The notes beneath the pieces are model-generated. The model ran no database searches. It was not told the DNA's origin and saw only the letters and a list, made by a program, of their open reading frames with translations. A DNA stretch of 64,000 nucleotides, from positions 924,328-988,327 of the forward strand of contig NZ_QFFK01000001.1 in assembly GCF_003149455.1 (NCBI RefSeq), in the 5' to 3' direction. How positions within the stretch are numbered: the first letter of the stretch is position 1; each line of letters starts with the position of its first letter. Shown one piece after another: positions 50,274 to 58,953 of the stretch. The position numbers were made by a program, and so were the translations under genes. The stretch comes from Chitinophaga deserti (lineage in GTDB: Bacteria; Bacteroidota; Bacteroidia; Chitinophagales; Chitinophagaceae).

Positions 50274-51995
50274 TTACTTCGTAATCAGGTTAATTTCCTG
50301 CTGCACAAAATCCGCCAGCTCTTTTACGTATGCGGGCGAGAAGTCGAACCGGATACCGGCTGCTTCGTACAGTTCGGGCAGTGTTTTAGTATACCCCAGG
50401 CTTAGCGCTTTCATGTAATTATCCAACGCTTCTTCCGGCTTTTCGCGGTACTGCTTCCACATAGCGATGGCACCCAGCTGGGCAATACCGTATTCGATAT
50501 AGTAGAATGGTACTTCGAAGAGGTGCAGCTGGCGCTGCCAGTTGCTGGCGCGGAAATGCTCAAAGCCTGTCCAGTCAATATTTCCGGGAGTGAATTCGTC
50601 GAGGATGCGTGTCCATGCCGCGGTACGCTCTTCCGGCGTGTGGGCAGGATTTTCGTAGATCCAGTGCTGGAACTTATCGATGGTAGCAATCCATGGGAAG
50701 ATGACGATAGACCGCTCCAGCTGTTGCAATTTGGCGCGGCGCAGCTCTTCCGGATTATCGAAGAACAGATGCCAGTGATCCATCGAAAACAGCTCCATGC
50801 TCATGCTCGCCACTTCCGCGATTTCCATGGGATATTCCTTGAAGGCGCTAAGCGGGAGATCATGGCTGAGGAACGAATGAACGGCGTGACCGCCTTCGTG
50901 CACCATGGTGGTGAGGTCTTTCATTTGTCCGGCGGCATTCATGAAAATGAAAGGCACGCCTGTTTCTGCAAGCGGGCAGTTATATCCGCCCGGGGCTTTA
51001 TTCTTGCGGCTGTCGAGGTCGAGGCGTTTCATGTCCTGCATTACTTCGAGGCATTCGCCGAAGAATGGGCGAAGTTCTTTAAAACAGGCAATGGATTTAG
51101 CGATGAGCTCGTTACCATCCTTGAATGGCTCCAGCGGTTTGGTGCCTTCGGGTTCTGCATCGCCATCCCATGGGCGCAGGGTATCGAGGCCCAGTTTGAT
51201 GCGCTGGCGTTCGAGGGCCTGGCCTACCAGTGGCAGGATGTGCTCACGGATAGCCTGGTGGAACTGGAAGCAGTCTTCTTTTGTGTATTCAAAACGGCCC
51301 AGTTCTTCAAACTTATAATCGCGGTAGTTGGCGAATCCTGCGTTCTGCGCTACTTCATGCCTTTTGGCCACGAGCGTGGAATAAAGGGTATCCAGCTTCT
51401 CACGGTCCTGCAGGCGTCGTTCGCCTGTTTTGGTGAAAACTTCTTCGCGCAGCTTGCGGTCGGGGTTCTCCAGGAACTTGGCGGCTTGCTGCAGGGTGTA
51501 TTCCTGTCCGTTCACTTCAATGGTCATAGCACCGGAGATTACGCCGTATTGCTGTGCCATAACGCTCAGTTCTGCCTGAATGGGAATATTCTTTTCATTG
51601 AACAGCTTCACCTGTTTGCGTACGTTGCGCAGGTAGGGGAAGTATTGTGCGGGATCGAGCTGTGCGCTGAAGGGGCTATCCAGCAGTTTGCGGTTGAGCG
51701 CATCTGCATAGGGTTGCAGCTTGGGCTGGATTTCCATGCAGAAATAGGTGAAAGCTTCTTCATATTCTTTGCTGGCGGTATCGCGCGTCATCCGGATTTG
51801 ACGCCAGCAGGCATCTTCACTTATAACTGCTTCCAGCTCACTGATATCTGCCAGCCATTGGGAAAGTTCTTCGGCTGAGTTGATGGGGCGTTGCTGGAGC
51901 GTTTCAAAATATGGCTGCAACGCATCCCAGGTGGTTACGGCAAAATCTGCCGGAAGAAACTGCCTTGGGGGCGCTGTAATATGAGCATTGGGCAT
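50274..51995 (-). CDS. pepF: M3 family oligoendopeptidase F
   Basis: A 573-residue cytosolic zinc metallopeptidase that trims oligopeptides. The HExxH motif is visible as VHEGGHAVHSF, followed about 25 residues later by the third ligand in EIAEVASMSMELFSMDHW. The length is close to the family norm. It is monocistronic, convergent with the Fur gene, with the 11-bp array 2 about 190 bp upstream. Confidence 0.93.
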   Translation of the reverse strand: MPNAHITAPPRQFLPADFAVTTWDALQPYFETLQQRPINSAEELSQWLADISELEAVISEDACWRQIRMTRDTASKEYEEAFTYFCMEIQPKLQPYADALNRKLLDSPFSAQLDPAQYFPYLRNVRKQVKLFNEKNIPIQAELSVMAQQYGVISGAMTIEVNGQEYTLQQAAKFLENPDRKLREEVFTKTGERRLQDREKLDTLYSTLVAKRHEVAQNAGFANYRDYKFEELGRFEYTKEDCFQFHQAIREHILPLVGQALERQRIKLGLDTLRPWDGDAEPEGTKPLEPFKDGNELIAKSIACFKELRPFFGECLEVMQDMKRLDLDSRKNKAPGGYNCPLAETGVPFIFMNAAGQMKDLTTMVHEGGHAVHSFLSHDLPLSAFKEYPMEIAEVASMSMELFSMDHWHLFFDNPEELRRAKLQQLERSIVIFPWIATIDKFQHWIYENPAHTPEERTAAWTRILDEFTPGNIDWTGFEHFRASNWQRQLHLFEVPFYYIEYGIAQLGAIAMWKQYREKPEEALDNYMKALSLGYTKTLPELYEAAGIRFDFSPAYVKELADFVQQEINLITK

Positions 51996-52186
51996 GGTTA
52001 ATTACTTTATTTGCCCCCAAAATAGCAAAAAACGGGCTAAGCCACCCAAACCTGCCATAAGGACCGAAGCGGTCAACTGTCAACCTTTTTCAGGACGAAA
52101 AGTCCATCTGTAAACCGGTATACTACTTTTTAACCCGCGTTTGATCCTGTTTAAAGGCAATCCGGTTTCTTGATTGATTGTCATGT

Positions 52187-52307
52187 GAGCCACCTTTGAG
52201 CCACCTTTGAGATACCTTTGAGATACCTTTGAGCCTCCCTAAAAGTGGGGTGGCTTATTGGTAGCTTATAGATAGTTTGCAGATATGTTATAGATAGTTT
52301 ATACAAA
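52187..52307. repeat. 11-bp phased intergenic repeat array 2
   Basis: Exactly 121 bp, or 11 units of 11 bp in one phase: GAGCCACCTTT twice, GAGATACCTTT twice, GAGCCTCCCTA, AAAGTGGGGTG, then GCTTATTGGTA, GCTTATAGATA, GTTTGCAGATA, TGTTATAGATA and GTTTATACAAA. The sequence drifts but the register does not. GGTGGC near 52249 is inverted relative to GCCACC at the left edge. The remaining bases of 51996-52536 contain only a terminator. Confidence 0.85.
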
Positions 52308-52469
52308 TGTTACCAAGACTGTAAACTTTAGTCTACCGGGTGGTAAAAGGCAGTAAAGTGGCAGCATGCAGTAAATCAGACCGCAAGTGTACATGGCCAG
52401 ACTGATGGGTAAGCTATCTGGCTATCAATGGCTTAGATGCCGTTCTGAGAGGATAAGAACGGACGGTAA

Positions 52470-52512
52470 GGGCAAAAAAGAAACCAGGCCGCTTACGGGA
52501 AGGGCCTGGTTT
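52470..52512 (-). terminator. Intrinsic terminator of the DUF5606 gene
   Basis: A 10-bp stem AAACCAGGCC/GGCCTGGTTT (52481-52490 with 52503-52512). On the minus strand it is followed by TTTCTTTTTT, 24 bp past the stop codon. Confidence 0.75.
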
Positions 52513-52536
52513 GCTGCAAAGTATGTTATCAACCGA

Positions 52537-53166
52537 CTATTCTTCGGTTTTCTTCTTACGGGTAGTTTTAGGCTTTTTCTCTTCGCCTTCTGCACCTTCA
52601 GCATCAGCAGCAGCTTTCTTGGGAGCAGCTTTCTTCTTAGGGGCCGGTTTTTCTTCGGCGCCTTCAGCAGCGGGAGCTTCTTCTTTCTTAGCTTTTGCTT
52701 TTTTGGCTTTAGGTTCTTCTGCGGCAGCGGCTTCAGCAGCAGGTGCTTCTGCAACTTCAGCAGTTTCTTCTGCTACTTCTTCGAACTTCAGCAGGTCGTT
52801 CTTTTCGAGAATGGCGAACCATTTCACCATCTTCTTCATATCGCTGACATACACACGCTCTTCATCAAACTCGGGGTATACGTTTTTGAAGTAGCTTTTA
52901 ATGGTATTATTATCAGCCTTAGCTTCCACGAGGGGGAACTTAGCTACGTTTTCCTGCATCGCTTTGAATACAGCCGACAGGTTAACATTATCGCCAGTTG
53001 TAAATACCTCGATGCTTTCCAATGGGGTAAAATTATGTACCCGGGAAGATACGAAGCGAGTGCTTTGGTCTTCGAGCGATTTTACAATAGCGCCGTCCTG
53101 TTTACTGGCCAGCAATTGGAATAAACCGCCTAATCCGGTTACTGCAACAATTTCTCTGTACTGCAT
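52537..53166 (-). CDS. DUF5606 protein with a charged low-complexity tail
   Basis: A 209-residue protein. Residues 1-130 form a conserved domain (MQYREIVAVTGLGGLFQLLASKQDG at the start, then FKNVYPEFDEERVYVSDMKKMVKWFAIL) known only as DUF5606 in Bacteroidota. Residues 130-209 are Ala, Glu, Lys and Pro repeats (KAKKAKAKKEE, PAPKKKAAPKK), probably disordered and able to bind nucleic acids or membranes. A -7 box TATATTTG (53187-53194, minus) lies 20 bp upstream of the start. Confidence 0.85.
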   Translation of the reverse strand: MQYREIVAVTGLGGLFQLLASKQDGAIVKSLEDQSTRFVSSRVHNFTPLESIEVFTTGDNVNLSAVFKAMQENVAKFPLVEAKADNNTIKSYFKNVYPEFDEERVYVSDMKKMVKWFAILEKNDLLKFEEVAEETAEVAEAPAAEAAAAEEPKAKKAKAKKEEAPAAEGAEEKPAPKKKAAPKKAAADAEGAEGEEKKPKTTRKKKTEE

Positions 53167-53186
53167 GAATTCAATTTTAAGAGCGG

Positions 53187-53194
53187 CAAATATA
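53187..53194 (-). promoter_or_regulatory. -7 box of the DUF5606 gene
   Basis: TATATTTG on the minus strand matches the consensus and lies 20 bp upstream of the ATG. No -33 TTG at the usual distance. Confidence 0.5.
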
Positions 53195-53252
53195 AAAAAT
53201 TAACAGATGATAAAGCCCTGACAAATTTTCACCCTCCCGCCAAAGGCCGGGT

Positions 53253-54926
53253 TTATTTGTCCCGAATCAATACCAGAGCGAGTTTCCGCAATAATTGTTC
53301 CCCATTTCCATTCCAGGCGGCCATTCTGACGGCATAAGGACCGTTGGGCAGGGGTAAACCATTGTCTCCCAAGCCATTCCAGCTGATCCTGCCGGTATTA
53401 CCCACAGAAATATTTGCAGCAAGGTGCCTTACCATCCGGCCTGCGGCATCAAATATCCGGACATCGAGGCGAAATCCCGGCGCGTGAAGTTTCCAGTTTA
53501 TCCATGCGATATCGCTCTCCCCATTGTTCCCCGGCCGCAAAACCTTTGGTTCGAGGCTGCACCATTCCTTTCCGGATACCCCTGCTACCTGGTGGGAGTT
53601 CCGGTAGCCGGGAGTAGCGTACCCTGCTGTGGATGCAGCGGAATGCCAGTTGGCAGCTTCCAGCCCGGATACGTTGAAGTCGAGCCGCTCGAAAGAAACA
53701 CCCTTGGTTACGGCCAGCTCGGGTGCGTGGCGTGCCCTGTTCCAGGATGCCTCATCCAGCAGCGTCCCTTCTTTGGTAAATAGCCCTAATTGCCCCGCTT
53801 CGGCGCCAAGGGCCGGTAAGGAGGCCGCTTCCACCCGGCCGAGGCAGGTGTATTGCCGGCACAGGCCTTCCGGTGCAGGGTGCAGCGCCAGATATTCTCC
53901 GGGGAATAATATATACGGACGGCGCACCAGCGGCACCGGGGGCTTCCAGCCGCCATCTTCAGCCAGTACAGTCCATCGCAGCTCTGTTAGTTCTGCAGGG
54001 GAGGGACCATTATTATATATCTCCACAAAATCGTCGGCCCCGGCAACGGGATCAGGGAGTATCTCGCTGATAACGAGGCCCGCCGCCCCCATTGGCCTGC
54101 CATAAGGAACGGAGCCGGAAGGCATGCTTTGGCCGGAACAATCTTTCAGTCCGGATGTACTCACCTGGAATACGGCTCCCGGCGGCAGGGTATCCGCAAA
54201 GCGGAGTAAGACGGTTTTGTAATCCGGTGGTTCGGGTATGGCCTGTTGAATGACGAGGCCTGTGTTATAGGCAAGGGGTGTGGCTGCAGAAGCACTGTCG
54301 AGTGCTGCGGAAAAATGCAGGCGTACCCGGATGCTGTCGGGCGTAGTGCTTCGGATGAGCATGGGAGGTGGAGGGGCTTCTATTGTGGCGGCCACGGAAT
54401 TGGGCTTGCCGGGAGTACCGCCGGAAGGATCGGATGAAAAGGCCCAGTTCAGTGTGCCTGTACAGGGAAAAGCGGGATCCTTCATTTCGAGGCTCCATCC
54501 TCCGGCAAATTTAAATCCTCCTGCGTAAAGGCGCATGTTTACCGCCACTGCATGGATCACACGGCCCGTGGGAGATTCCAGCGAAAGGAGGTCTTCATCG
54601 TTATGCAGTGCGAAGAAGCTTCCTGCATCGATGCATGGATGATACAAAGAAGCGCCCCGGCGTGGGGCAACTACCACCAATGCTCCGGGTGCAAGGGCAT
54701 AAGCGGGCAGGACGGCAGATCCTCCGTTGCCTTTCAGCTTCCAGCCCTGTAGCTGAACCAATTTGGAAGAGAGATTCCTTAATTCAATGTACTCGTACTC
54801 AGGGAGTGAAACGGGAGGAGAAGGGTCGGTCATGATCTCGTGGATGATGACATCGTGCGGCAGCGGATACGACGTATCTCCGCAGTGCGCGCTCAAAAGC
54901 GCGAATGCACAAACAATGGCTTGCAT
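53253..54926 (-). CDS. Lamin-tail domain surface protein
   Basis: A 557-residue secreted protein with a signal peptide (1-14 or so). Two lamin-tail domains are visible: about 25-130 (VIIHEIMTDPSPPVSLPEYEYIELRNLS) and about 285-390 (LVISEILPDPVAGADDFVEIYNNG). An Ig-like segment sits between, and a FlgD-like Ig domain closes the protein (FDAAGRMVRHLAANIS, DNGLPLPNGPYAVRM). Such proteins are common on Bacteroidota cell surfaces; the ligand is unknown. It is monocistronic, divergent from asd. Confidence 0.85.
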   Translation of the reverse strand: MQAIVCAFALLSAHCGDTSYPLPHDVIIHEIMTDPSPPVSLPEYEYIELRNLSSKLVQLQGWKLKGNGGSAVLPAYALAPGALVVVAPRRGASLYHPCIDAGSFFALHNDEDLLSLESPTGRVIHAVAVNMRLYAGGFKFAGGWSLEMKDPAFPCTGTLNWAFSSDPSGGTPGKPNSVAATIEAPPPPMLIRSTTPDSIRVRLHFSAALDSASAATPLAYNTGLVIQQAIPEPPDYKTVLLRFADTLPPGAVFQVSTSGLKDCSGQSMPSGSVPYGRPMGAAGLVISEILPDPVAGADDFVEIYNNGPSPAELTELRWTVLAEDGGWKPPVPLVRRPYILFPGEYLALHPAPEGLCRQYTCLGRVEAASLPALGAEAGQLGLFTKEGTLLDEASWNRARHAPELAVTKGVSFERLDFNVSGLEAANWHSAASTAGYATPGYRNSHQVAGVSGKEWCSLEPKVLRPGNNGESDIAWINWKLHAPGFRLDVRIFDAAGRMVRHLAANISVGNTGRISWNGLGDNGLPLPNGPYAVRMAAWNGNGEQLLRKLALVLIRDK

Positions 54927-54988
54927 GTATTCAATTTTTAATGGGTTAACAATCTGACCGAATATAGAGAAATTGTCGTTTGATGTAT

Positions 54989-54996
54989 TAATTTTG
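54989..54996 (+). promoter_or_regulatory. -7 box of asd
   Basis: TAATTTTG matches TAnnTTTG and lies 28 bp before the ATG at 55025. The nearest TTG is only 13 bp upstream of the box. Confidence 0.45.
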
Positions 54997-55024
54997 AGGT
55001 CTGATTTTTAAATCTAATCAAATC

Positions 55025-56014
55025 ATGAAAGTAGCCGTAGTAGGTGCCACCGGACTGGTAGGCTCCAAAATGTTGCAAGTACTCGCGGAAAGGAATTTCC
55101 CGGTGACGGAACTGATCCCTGTCGCTTCCGAAAAATCTGTTGGTAAGGAAGTAATGTATAAGGGTAAGCCGTACAAGGTAGTAACCGCTGATACGGCTAT
55201 AAAGATGAAACCGAACGTAGCTATCTTTTCCGCCGGTGGCAGCACTTCTCTTGAGTGGGCTCCTAAATTCGCGGAAGCGGGTATCACTGTGATCGATAAC
55301 TCTTCTGCCTGGCGCATGGACCCCAGCAAGAAACTGATAGTACCTGAAGTGAATGCGAAAGTTTTGACGCCTGAAGATAAGATCATTGCGAATCCTAACT
55401 GTTCAACTATTCAGATGGTGCTGGTGCTGAGCCCGCTCCATGAAAAATATGGTATTAACCGCGTTGTGGTATCTACTTATCAATCCGTAACCGGCACCGG
55501 TGTAAAAGCAGTGACCCAGCTCATGAACGAGCGCCAGGGTATTGAAGGTGAAAAAGCATACGCGCATCAGATCGACCTGAACGTAATTCCGCAGATCGAT
55601 GTGTTCCTCGACAATGGTTATACCAAAGAAGAGATGAAGATGGTGAAAGAAACCGTGAAGATCATGGGCGATGAGAAAGTGAAAGTAACGGCAACCACAG
55701 TGCGCATACCTGTAATGGGCGGCCACAGTGAAAGTGTGAATATTGAATTTGATAAAGACTTCGATCTTACTGAAGTACGCAACCTGCTGGCAGCAACGCC
55801 TGGTGTGATTGTGGTGGATGATCCTTCAAAGGCTGCGTATCCCATGCCTAAAGATGCGCATGATAAAGACGAGGTATTTGTAGGCCGTATCCGTCGTGAT
55901 GAAACGCAGGCTAATACATTGAATCTTTGGATCGTTGCAGATAATCTGCGTAAAGGTGCGGCAACAAACGCTGTACAAATCGCGGAATACCTTACCGGGA
56001 AGAACTGGTTGTAA
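55025..56014 (+). CDS. asd: Aspartate-semialdehyde dehydrogenase
   Basis: A 329-residue cytosolic NADPH enzyme that makes aspartate semialdehyde for lysine, methionine, threonine and diaminopimelate synthesis. GATGLVGSKML (NADP-binding) is at the start, the catalytic cysteine is in NPNCSTIQMV, and the active-site histidine is in MGGHSESVN. The length is typical. The gene has its own -7 box and a strong terminator, so it is a single transcription unit. Confidence 0.96.
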   Translation: MKVAVVGATGLVGSKMLQVLAERNFPVTELIPVASEKSVGKEVMYKGKPYKVVTADTAIKMKPNVAIFSAGGSTSLEWAPKFAEAGITVIDNSSAWRMDPSKKLIVPEVNAKVLTPEDKIIANPNCSTIQMVLVLSPLHEKYGINRVVVSTYQSVTGTGVKAVTQLMNERQGIEGEKAYAHQIDLNVIPQIDVFLDNGYTKEEMKMVKETVKIMGDEKVKVTATTVRIPVMGGHSESVNIEFDKDFDLTEVRNLLAATPGVIVVDDPSKAAYPMPKDAHDKDEVFVGRIRRDETQANTLNLWIVADNLRKGAATNAVQIAEYLTGKNWL

Positions 56015-56040
56015 GCACTGCCAATAAAATAGTTATCCAC

Positions 56041-56073
56041 AACGGCGCGGATCATTCCGCGCCGTTATTTTTT
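56041..56073 (+). terminator. Intrinsic terminator of asd
   Basis: A perfect 11-bp stem AACGGCGCGGA/TCCGCGCCGTT (56041-56051 with 56056-56066), loop TCAT, then a T run. Confidence 0.9.
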
Positions 56074-56378
56074 GCCCTAAAACTGCTATCATCCTGCAGT
56101 TCAATTCATTAACAAAAAAAATCTTTTTGCCGGTTTTCATTCATTATCATTCATCTACACACATAACTCCGCCATGCGTCATTTATTCTCAACGGATTAC
56201 AGGGTTGAACATTTGGAAGTTGTCTTTTTTTAATTTAAATTCACTTCCCCGTCAAACTACGACGAGGGATATACGAATACTAGCGACTCTATTAACAAAA
56301 CGCGCAATGCGTTTACTGTGCCTGCTTTCATCATTTTTTGTTAATGCAACCTGGACTAAAAACTACACGGAAGTAGTA

Positions 56379-56386
56379 TAGATTTG
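56379..56386 (+). promoter_or_regulatory. -7 box upstream of the 83-residue gene
   Basis: TAGATTTG matches TAnnTTTG and would give a leader of about 110 nt before the ATG at 56503. The AT-rich stretch 56074-56378 holds no credible gene; an 84-residue frame (56127-56381) lacks any gene-like feature. A palindrome AAACGC/GCGTTT lies near 56300. Confidence 0.4.
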
Positions 56387-56502
56387 TGCAGGATAAAGTC
56401 CACCTTTGATAGTACAATCCTATTGCAATCCTATGCTAATAAATTCTTTATCTGTATTATCCATGAAAACTATTCTATCAATTTAAACACCCTTTTTATC
56501 CT

Positions 56503-56754
56503 ATGAAAACCAACGCAAATCGTGAGCTTTTGTTAATGCACAAGTTCACTGAAGAATGGAGCACTAACTTTTCTTCGCAGGTTTCCCGCATCATGAACAT
56601 TGTTGATCAGAAGGATACGATGGATGGTATCATGCCGATCATCGAAGTGGCAAATGTTTACAATCAGCGCTTCGCGCAAACGAAGACAGACAAGGAAAAC
56701 GTATTAAAGAACCGTAAATCGCGTCCGTTTGAGTTTTTGATACACAAGAATTGA
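56503..56754 (+). CDS. Small hypothetical protein
   Basis: An 83-residue charged, mainly helical protein, probably cytosolic, with no signal peptide, membrane segment or known domain. The frame has normal codon use and its start region (TATCCTATGAAAA, 56497-56509) is a perfect 13-base complement of the conserved small RNA core seen at 945-1074, 16617-16748 and 17208-17342. It is followed by an imperfect hairpin (56781-56826). I do not recognise the family. Confidence 0.6.
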   Translation: MKTNANRELLLMHKFTEEWSTNFSSQVSRIMNIVDQKDTMDGIMPIIEVANVYNQRFAQTKTDKENVLKNRKSRPFEFLIHKN

Positions 56755-56780
56755 TTTACTGTCTATTTTGTTGCAGCAGC

Positions 56781-56826
56781 CTAGTTGCCGGAAGCGCTTG
56801 TCATCAAGAACTTCTCCGGTAACTAG
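56781..56826. other. Long imperfect hairpin after the 83-residue gene
   Basis: The outer stem is CTAGTTGCCGGA with TCCGGTAACTAG (12 pairs, one G-U), and an inner stem CTTG/CAAG closes a TCAT loop. There is no T run on either strand, so it is not a standard terminator. It lies between two convergent genes. Confidence 0.5.
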
Positions 56827-56846
56827 CAGGGCGGGGGAGCATAACA

Positions 56847-57512
56847 TTAAGATTCGTCCTGTGCGGCATTGAGAAACCCTAAGAAAGGAATCATAGTCGA
56901 GAAAATGCGAAGTATTTCGCGAACGAGCGTAGGCTGGGTAGCCGCATCGTCGCTGACATGAGTAGTTACAACCCAGCTTTTCAGTTTCAGATAAGCAATA
57001 GCGGGATTATCTTCATGATATCCTTGTGGCGCAGTCTTCAACGAGTCGCCATTTACTTTTCCAAACAGGCGGATAAAATCTTTCGCCCCAACGATTCGCT
57101 GAAACTCAGCGAAGTTATAATCTATTTCCTGGCGCACTTTTTTGAGCGCAGCAGGCTCAGGCATCCATAGTCCGCCACCGGCCATGCTATGCCCTCCCGG
57201 CTCCAGGTGAAAATAGAATCCGGCCAGCGGGCTCTTTTTCCCTCCTTTCGTGAAGGAAGCACCCATGTTTATTTTATAAGGAGTCTTGTCTTTAGAAAAC
57301 CTGACATCTTTATAAATACGGAACACACAATCTTTCACCACAAGCCCTTCCATTCCCGGATCTATCCGTGCCAGCCCGTCTATAAGTTGTTGTACCAGGC
57401 TTTCAAAATCTTCCTTCGCCGCCAGATAGGCAGCTTTGTTTTCATCGAACCAGGCTTTGTTGTTATTCAGCTTCAGGTCTTTCAAAAACTTCAGTGTGGA
57501 ACGTTGCAGCAT
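56847..57512 (-). CDS. DUF2461 (TIGR02453) protein
   Basis: A 221-residue cytosolic protein of the DUF2461 family. Landmarks: LKLNNNKAWFDENKAAY near the start, RIYKDVRFSKDKTPYKINMGASF near residue 70, and the GFYFHLEPGGHSMAGGGLWMP segment. The family is widespread and its function is unknown. The ends agree with the family length. It is monocistronic. Confidence 0.92.
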   Translation of the reverse strand: MLQRSTLKFLKDLKLNNNKAWFDENKAAYLAAKEDFESLVQQLIDGLARIDPGMEGLVVKDCVFRIYKDVRFSKDKTPYKINMGASFTKGGKKSPLAGFYFHLEPGGHSMAGGGLWMPEPAALKKVRQEIDYNFAEFQRIVGAKDFIRLFGKVNGDSLKTAPQGYHEDNPAIAYLKLKSWVVTTHVSDDAATQPTLVREILRIFSTMIPFLGFLNAAQDES

Positions 57513-57610
57513 AATTGACAGCCCATTTTGGGGGAGAAAAGATACAAAAAACCCGGTTTGATACCGGGAAATTTTAATGGCGCAAATCCCCCTCCCGGAC
57601 TATGCCTGCG

Positions 57611-57643
57611 TAAAATAAAATGGGCCGGCTGAAACAGCCAGCC
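57611..57643 (-). terminator. Terminator of the amt-porin pair
   Basis: A 10-bp stem (one mismatch, GGGCTGGCTG/CAGCCGGCCC) around TTT is followed on the minus strand by an ATTTTATTTTA tail, 56 bp after the porin stop codon. Confidence 0.65.
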
Positions 57644-57698
57644 CCTCTACATAAAGGTTCGGTTAAATTTATTTATATGAGCCTGTGATTAGGATTTC

Positions 57699-58754
57699 TT
57701 AAAACTTGTATATGGCCGCCAGCAATACGTTGGCCGAATTTGCCTTGGGTACATCTTCCCCTTTCAGGAAAATATCCTTCGAGCCATGATCCAGCCTGAA
57801 CTCGGGGATCAGCGTAAAGCCTCCCACCTTGTACTGGCCAGACAGGGTAACGGCGAAGATGCTGCCACCTTCGGGATACTCCGTTTTATCTCCATATACT
57901 TTGATATTGTCTTTATCGGAGAAATACTCACCGCGCAGCGTAAGCCCGATGCTCTCCGTGGGGTCGAAATTGAGATACAGGGCAGAGCCGTACCAGTTGG
58001 TACTGATACCATTTTTATACATGCTGTAAGTACCATTGTATCCGAAGCCGAATTTAGGCGTCAGCTGATAGGTAAGCACGGCATCCAGCTGATCGTTCCG
58101 GGTCTGGAAAGTATCGCGGCCGCCTATGTAGTTGAGGTAAAATTTGAAGGGCACTTCTGCAGGAGCAAAACCATATTGTGCACCGATAAATTTAATTCCA
58201 CCCCAGGTAGCAGATTTAAAATCGGTCGGATTGAACACGCCTACCATGAAGCTGTGCGAGCCAAACGTTAAATCCGCTTTAACCCCGGTGTGGAAGAAAG
58301 GGCCATAGGAAAACATATATGACATGCTGTAGTTGCGGTTCGCATAAGCATCCACCAGTTCATATCCCACGTGGGTGCTGTAAGAACCCATAGAGAATTT
58401 GAGCCATGAGGTGGGTGCATAGGCAACATAGAGTTGCTTGATGGCCAGGCGGGTCTTTTCATCGTTATAGGAGAAATCTTCCGCGCGCTTGCCGAATCCG
58501 ATATCAGCTACCATCCCTACATTTTTGAAAGAGCTTTCCAGTTTAAGGGACAGCATATTCAACTCGAAAGAGTTATGGGAACCGGTGAAGCTGGTTTTAT
58601 TATCGGTAGCGTTCTTGTTGAAATTGTATTTATAATATACATCGGCGGAGCCAGACAACTTAAAGCCAACCGGCAGGAGGCGGGTGGAGTCCTGAGCGGA
58701 GGCAGACACGGACAGTAAGACAGCCAGGAGCGCGAATAAACTTGTTCTCATCAT
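57699..58754 (-). CDS. Outer membrane beta-barrel porin (BBP2/OmpL-like)
   Basis: A 351-residue protein with a signal peptide (1-20) and a mature barrel of alternating strands (GFKLSGSADVYYKYNFNKN, LGLTLRGEYFSD-type hairpins) ending in a C-terminal aromatic (LLAAIYKF). It resembles the putative beta-barrel porin-2 family. It lies 199 bp downstream of amt on the same strand; that pairing recurs in Bacteroidota and suggests it helps ammonium or another small solute cross the outer membrane, which is inferred. Confidence 0.82.
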   Translation of the reverse strand: MMRTSLFALLAVLLSVSASAQDSTRLLPVGFKLSGSADVYYKYNFNKNATDNKTSFTGSHNSFELNMLSLKLESSFKNVGMVADIGFGKRAEDFSYNDEKTRLAIKQLYVAYAPTSWLKFSMGSYSTHVGYELVDAYANRNYSMSYMFSYGPFFHTGVKADLTFGSHSFMVGVFNPTDFKSATWGGIKFIGAQYGFAPAEVPFKFYLNYIGGRDTFQTRNDQLDAVLTYQLTPKFGFGYNGTYSMYKNGISTNWYGSALYLNFDPTESIGLTLRGEYFSDKDNIKVYGDKTEYPEGGSIFAVTLSGQYKVGGFTLIPEFRLDHGSKDIFLKGEDVPKANSANVLLAAIYKF

Positions 58755-58953
58755 TGGAATTTTAAAATTTTGGTTAATAAAATGATAAAGGGTTCGGCTG
58801 CTTGTTAAGGTGTTGAATCGTTGACATTGTGCTGTTCGGGCAAACCACTCCCGGATCGCCCGTCATCATGGCATTTTAGCCATGACGACGAACAACATCC
58901 GGTTTTTCAAACTAACTAGGTATTTACTAACTATTGCGAAAGATCAGCGTTGA

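Noticed and set aside
52425..52754. A Lys-rich 109-residue minus-strand frame
   Set aside because: It is an out-of-frame reading of the repetitive Ala/Lys/Glu tail of the DUF5606 gene.
56127..56381. An 84-residue frame after asd
   Set aside because: No signal, domain or initiation context, atypical AT-rich composition, and its end runs into a likely promoter.
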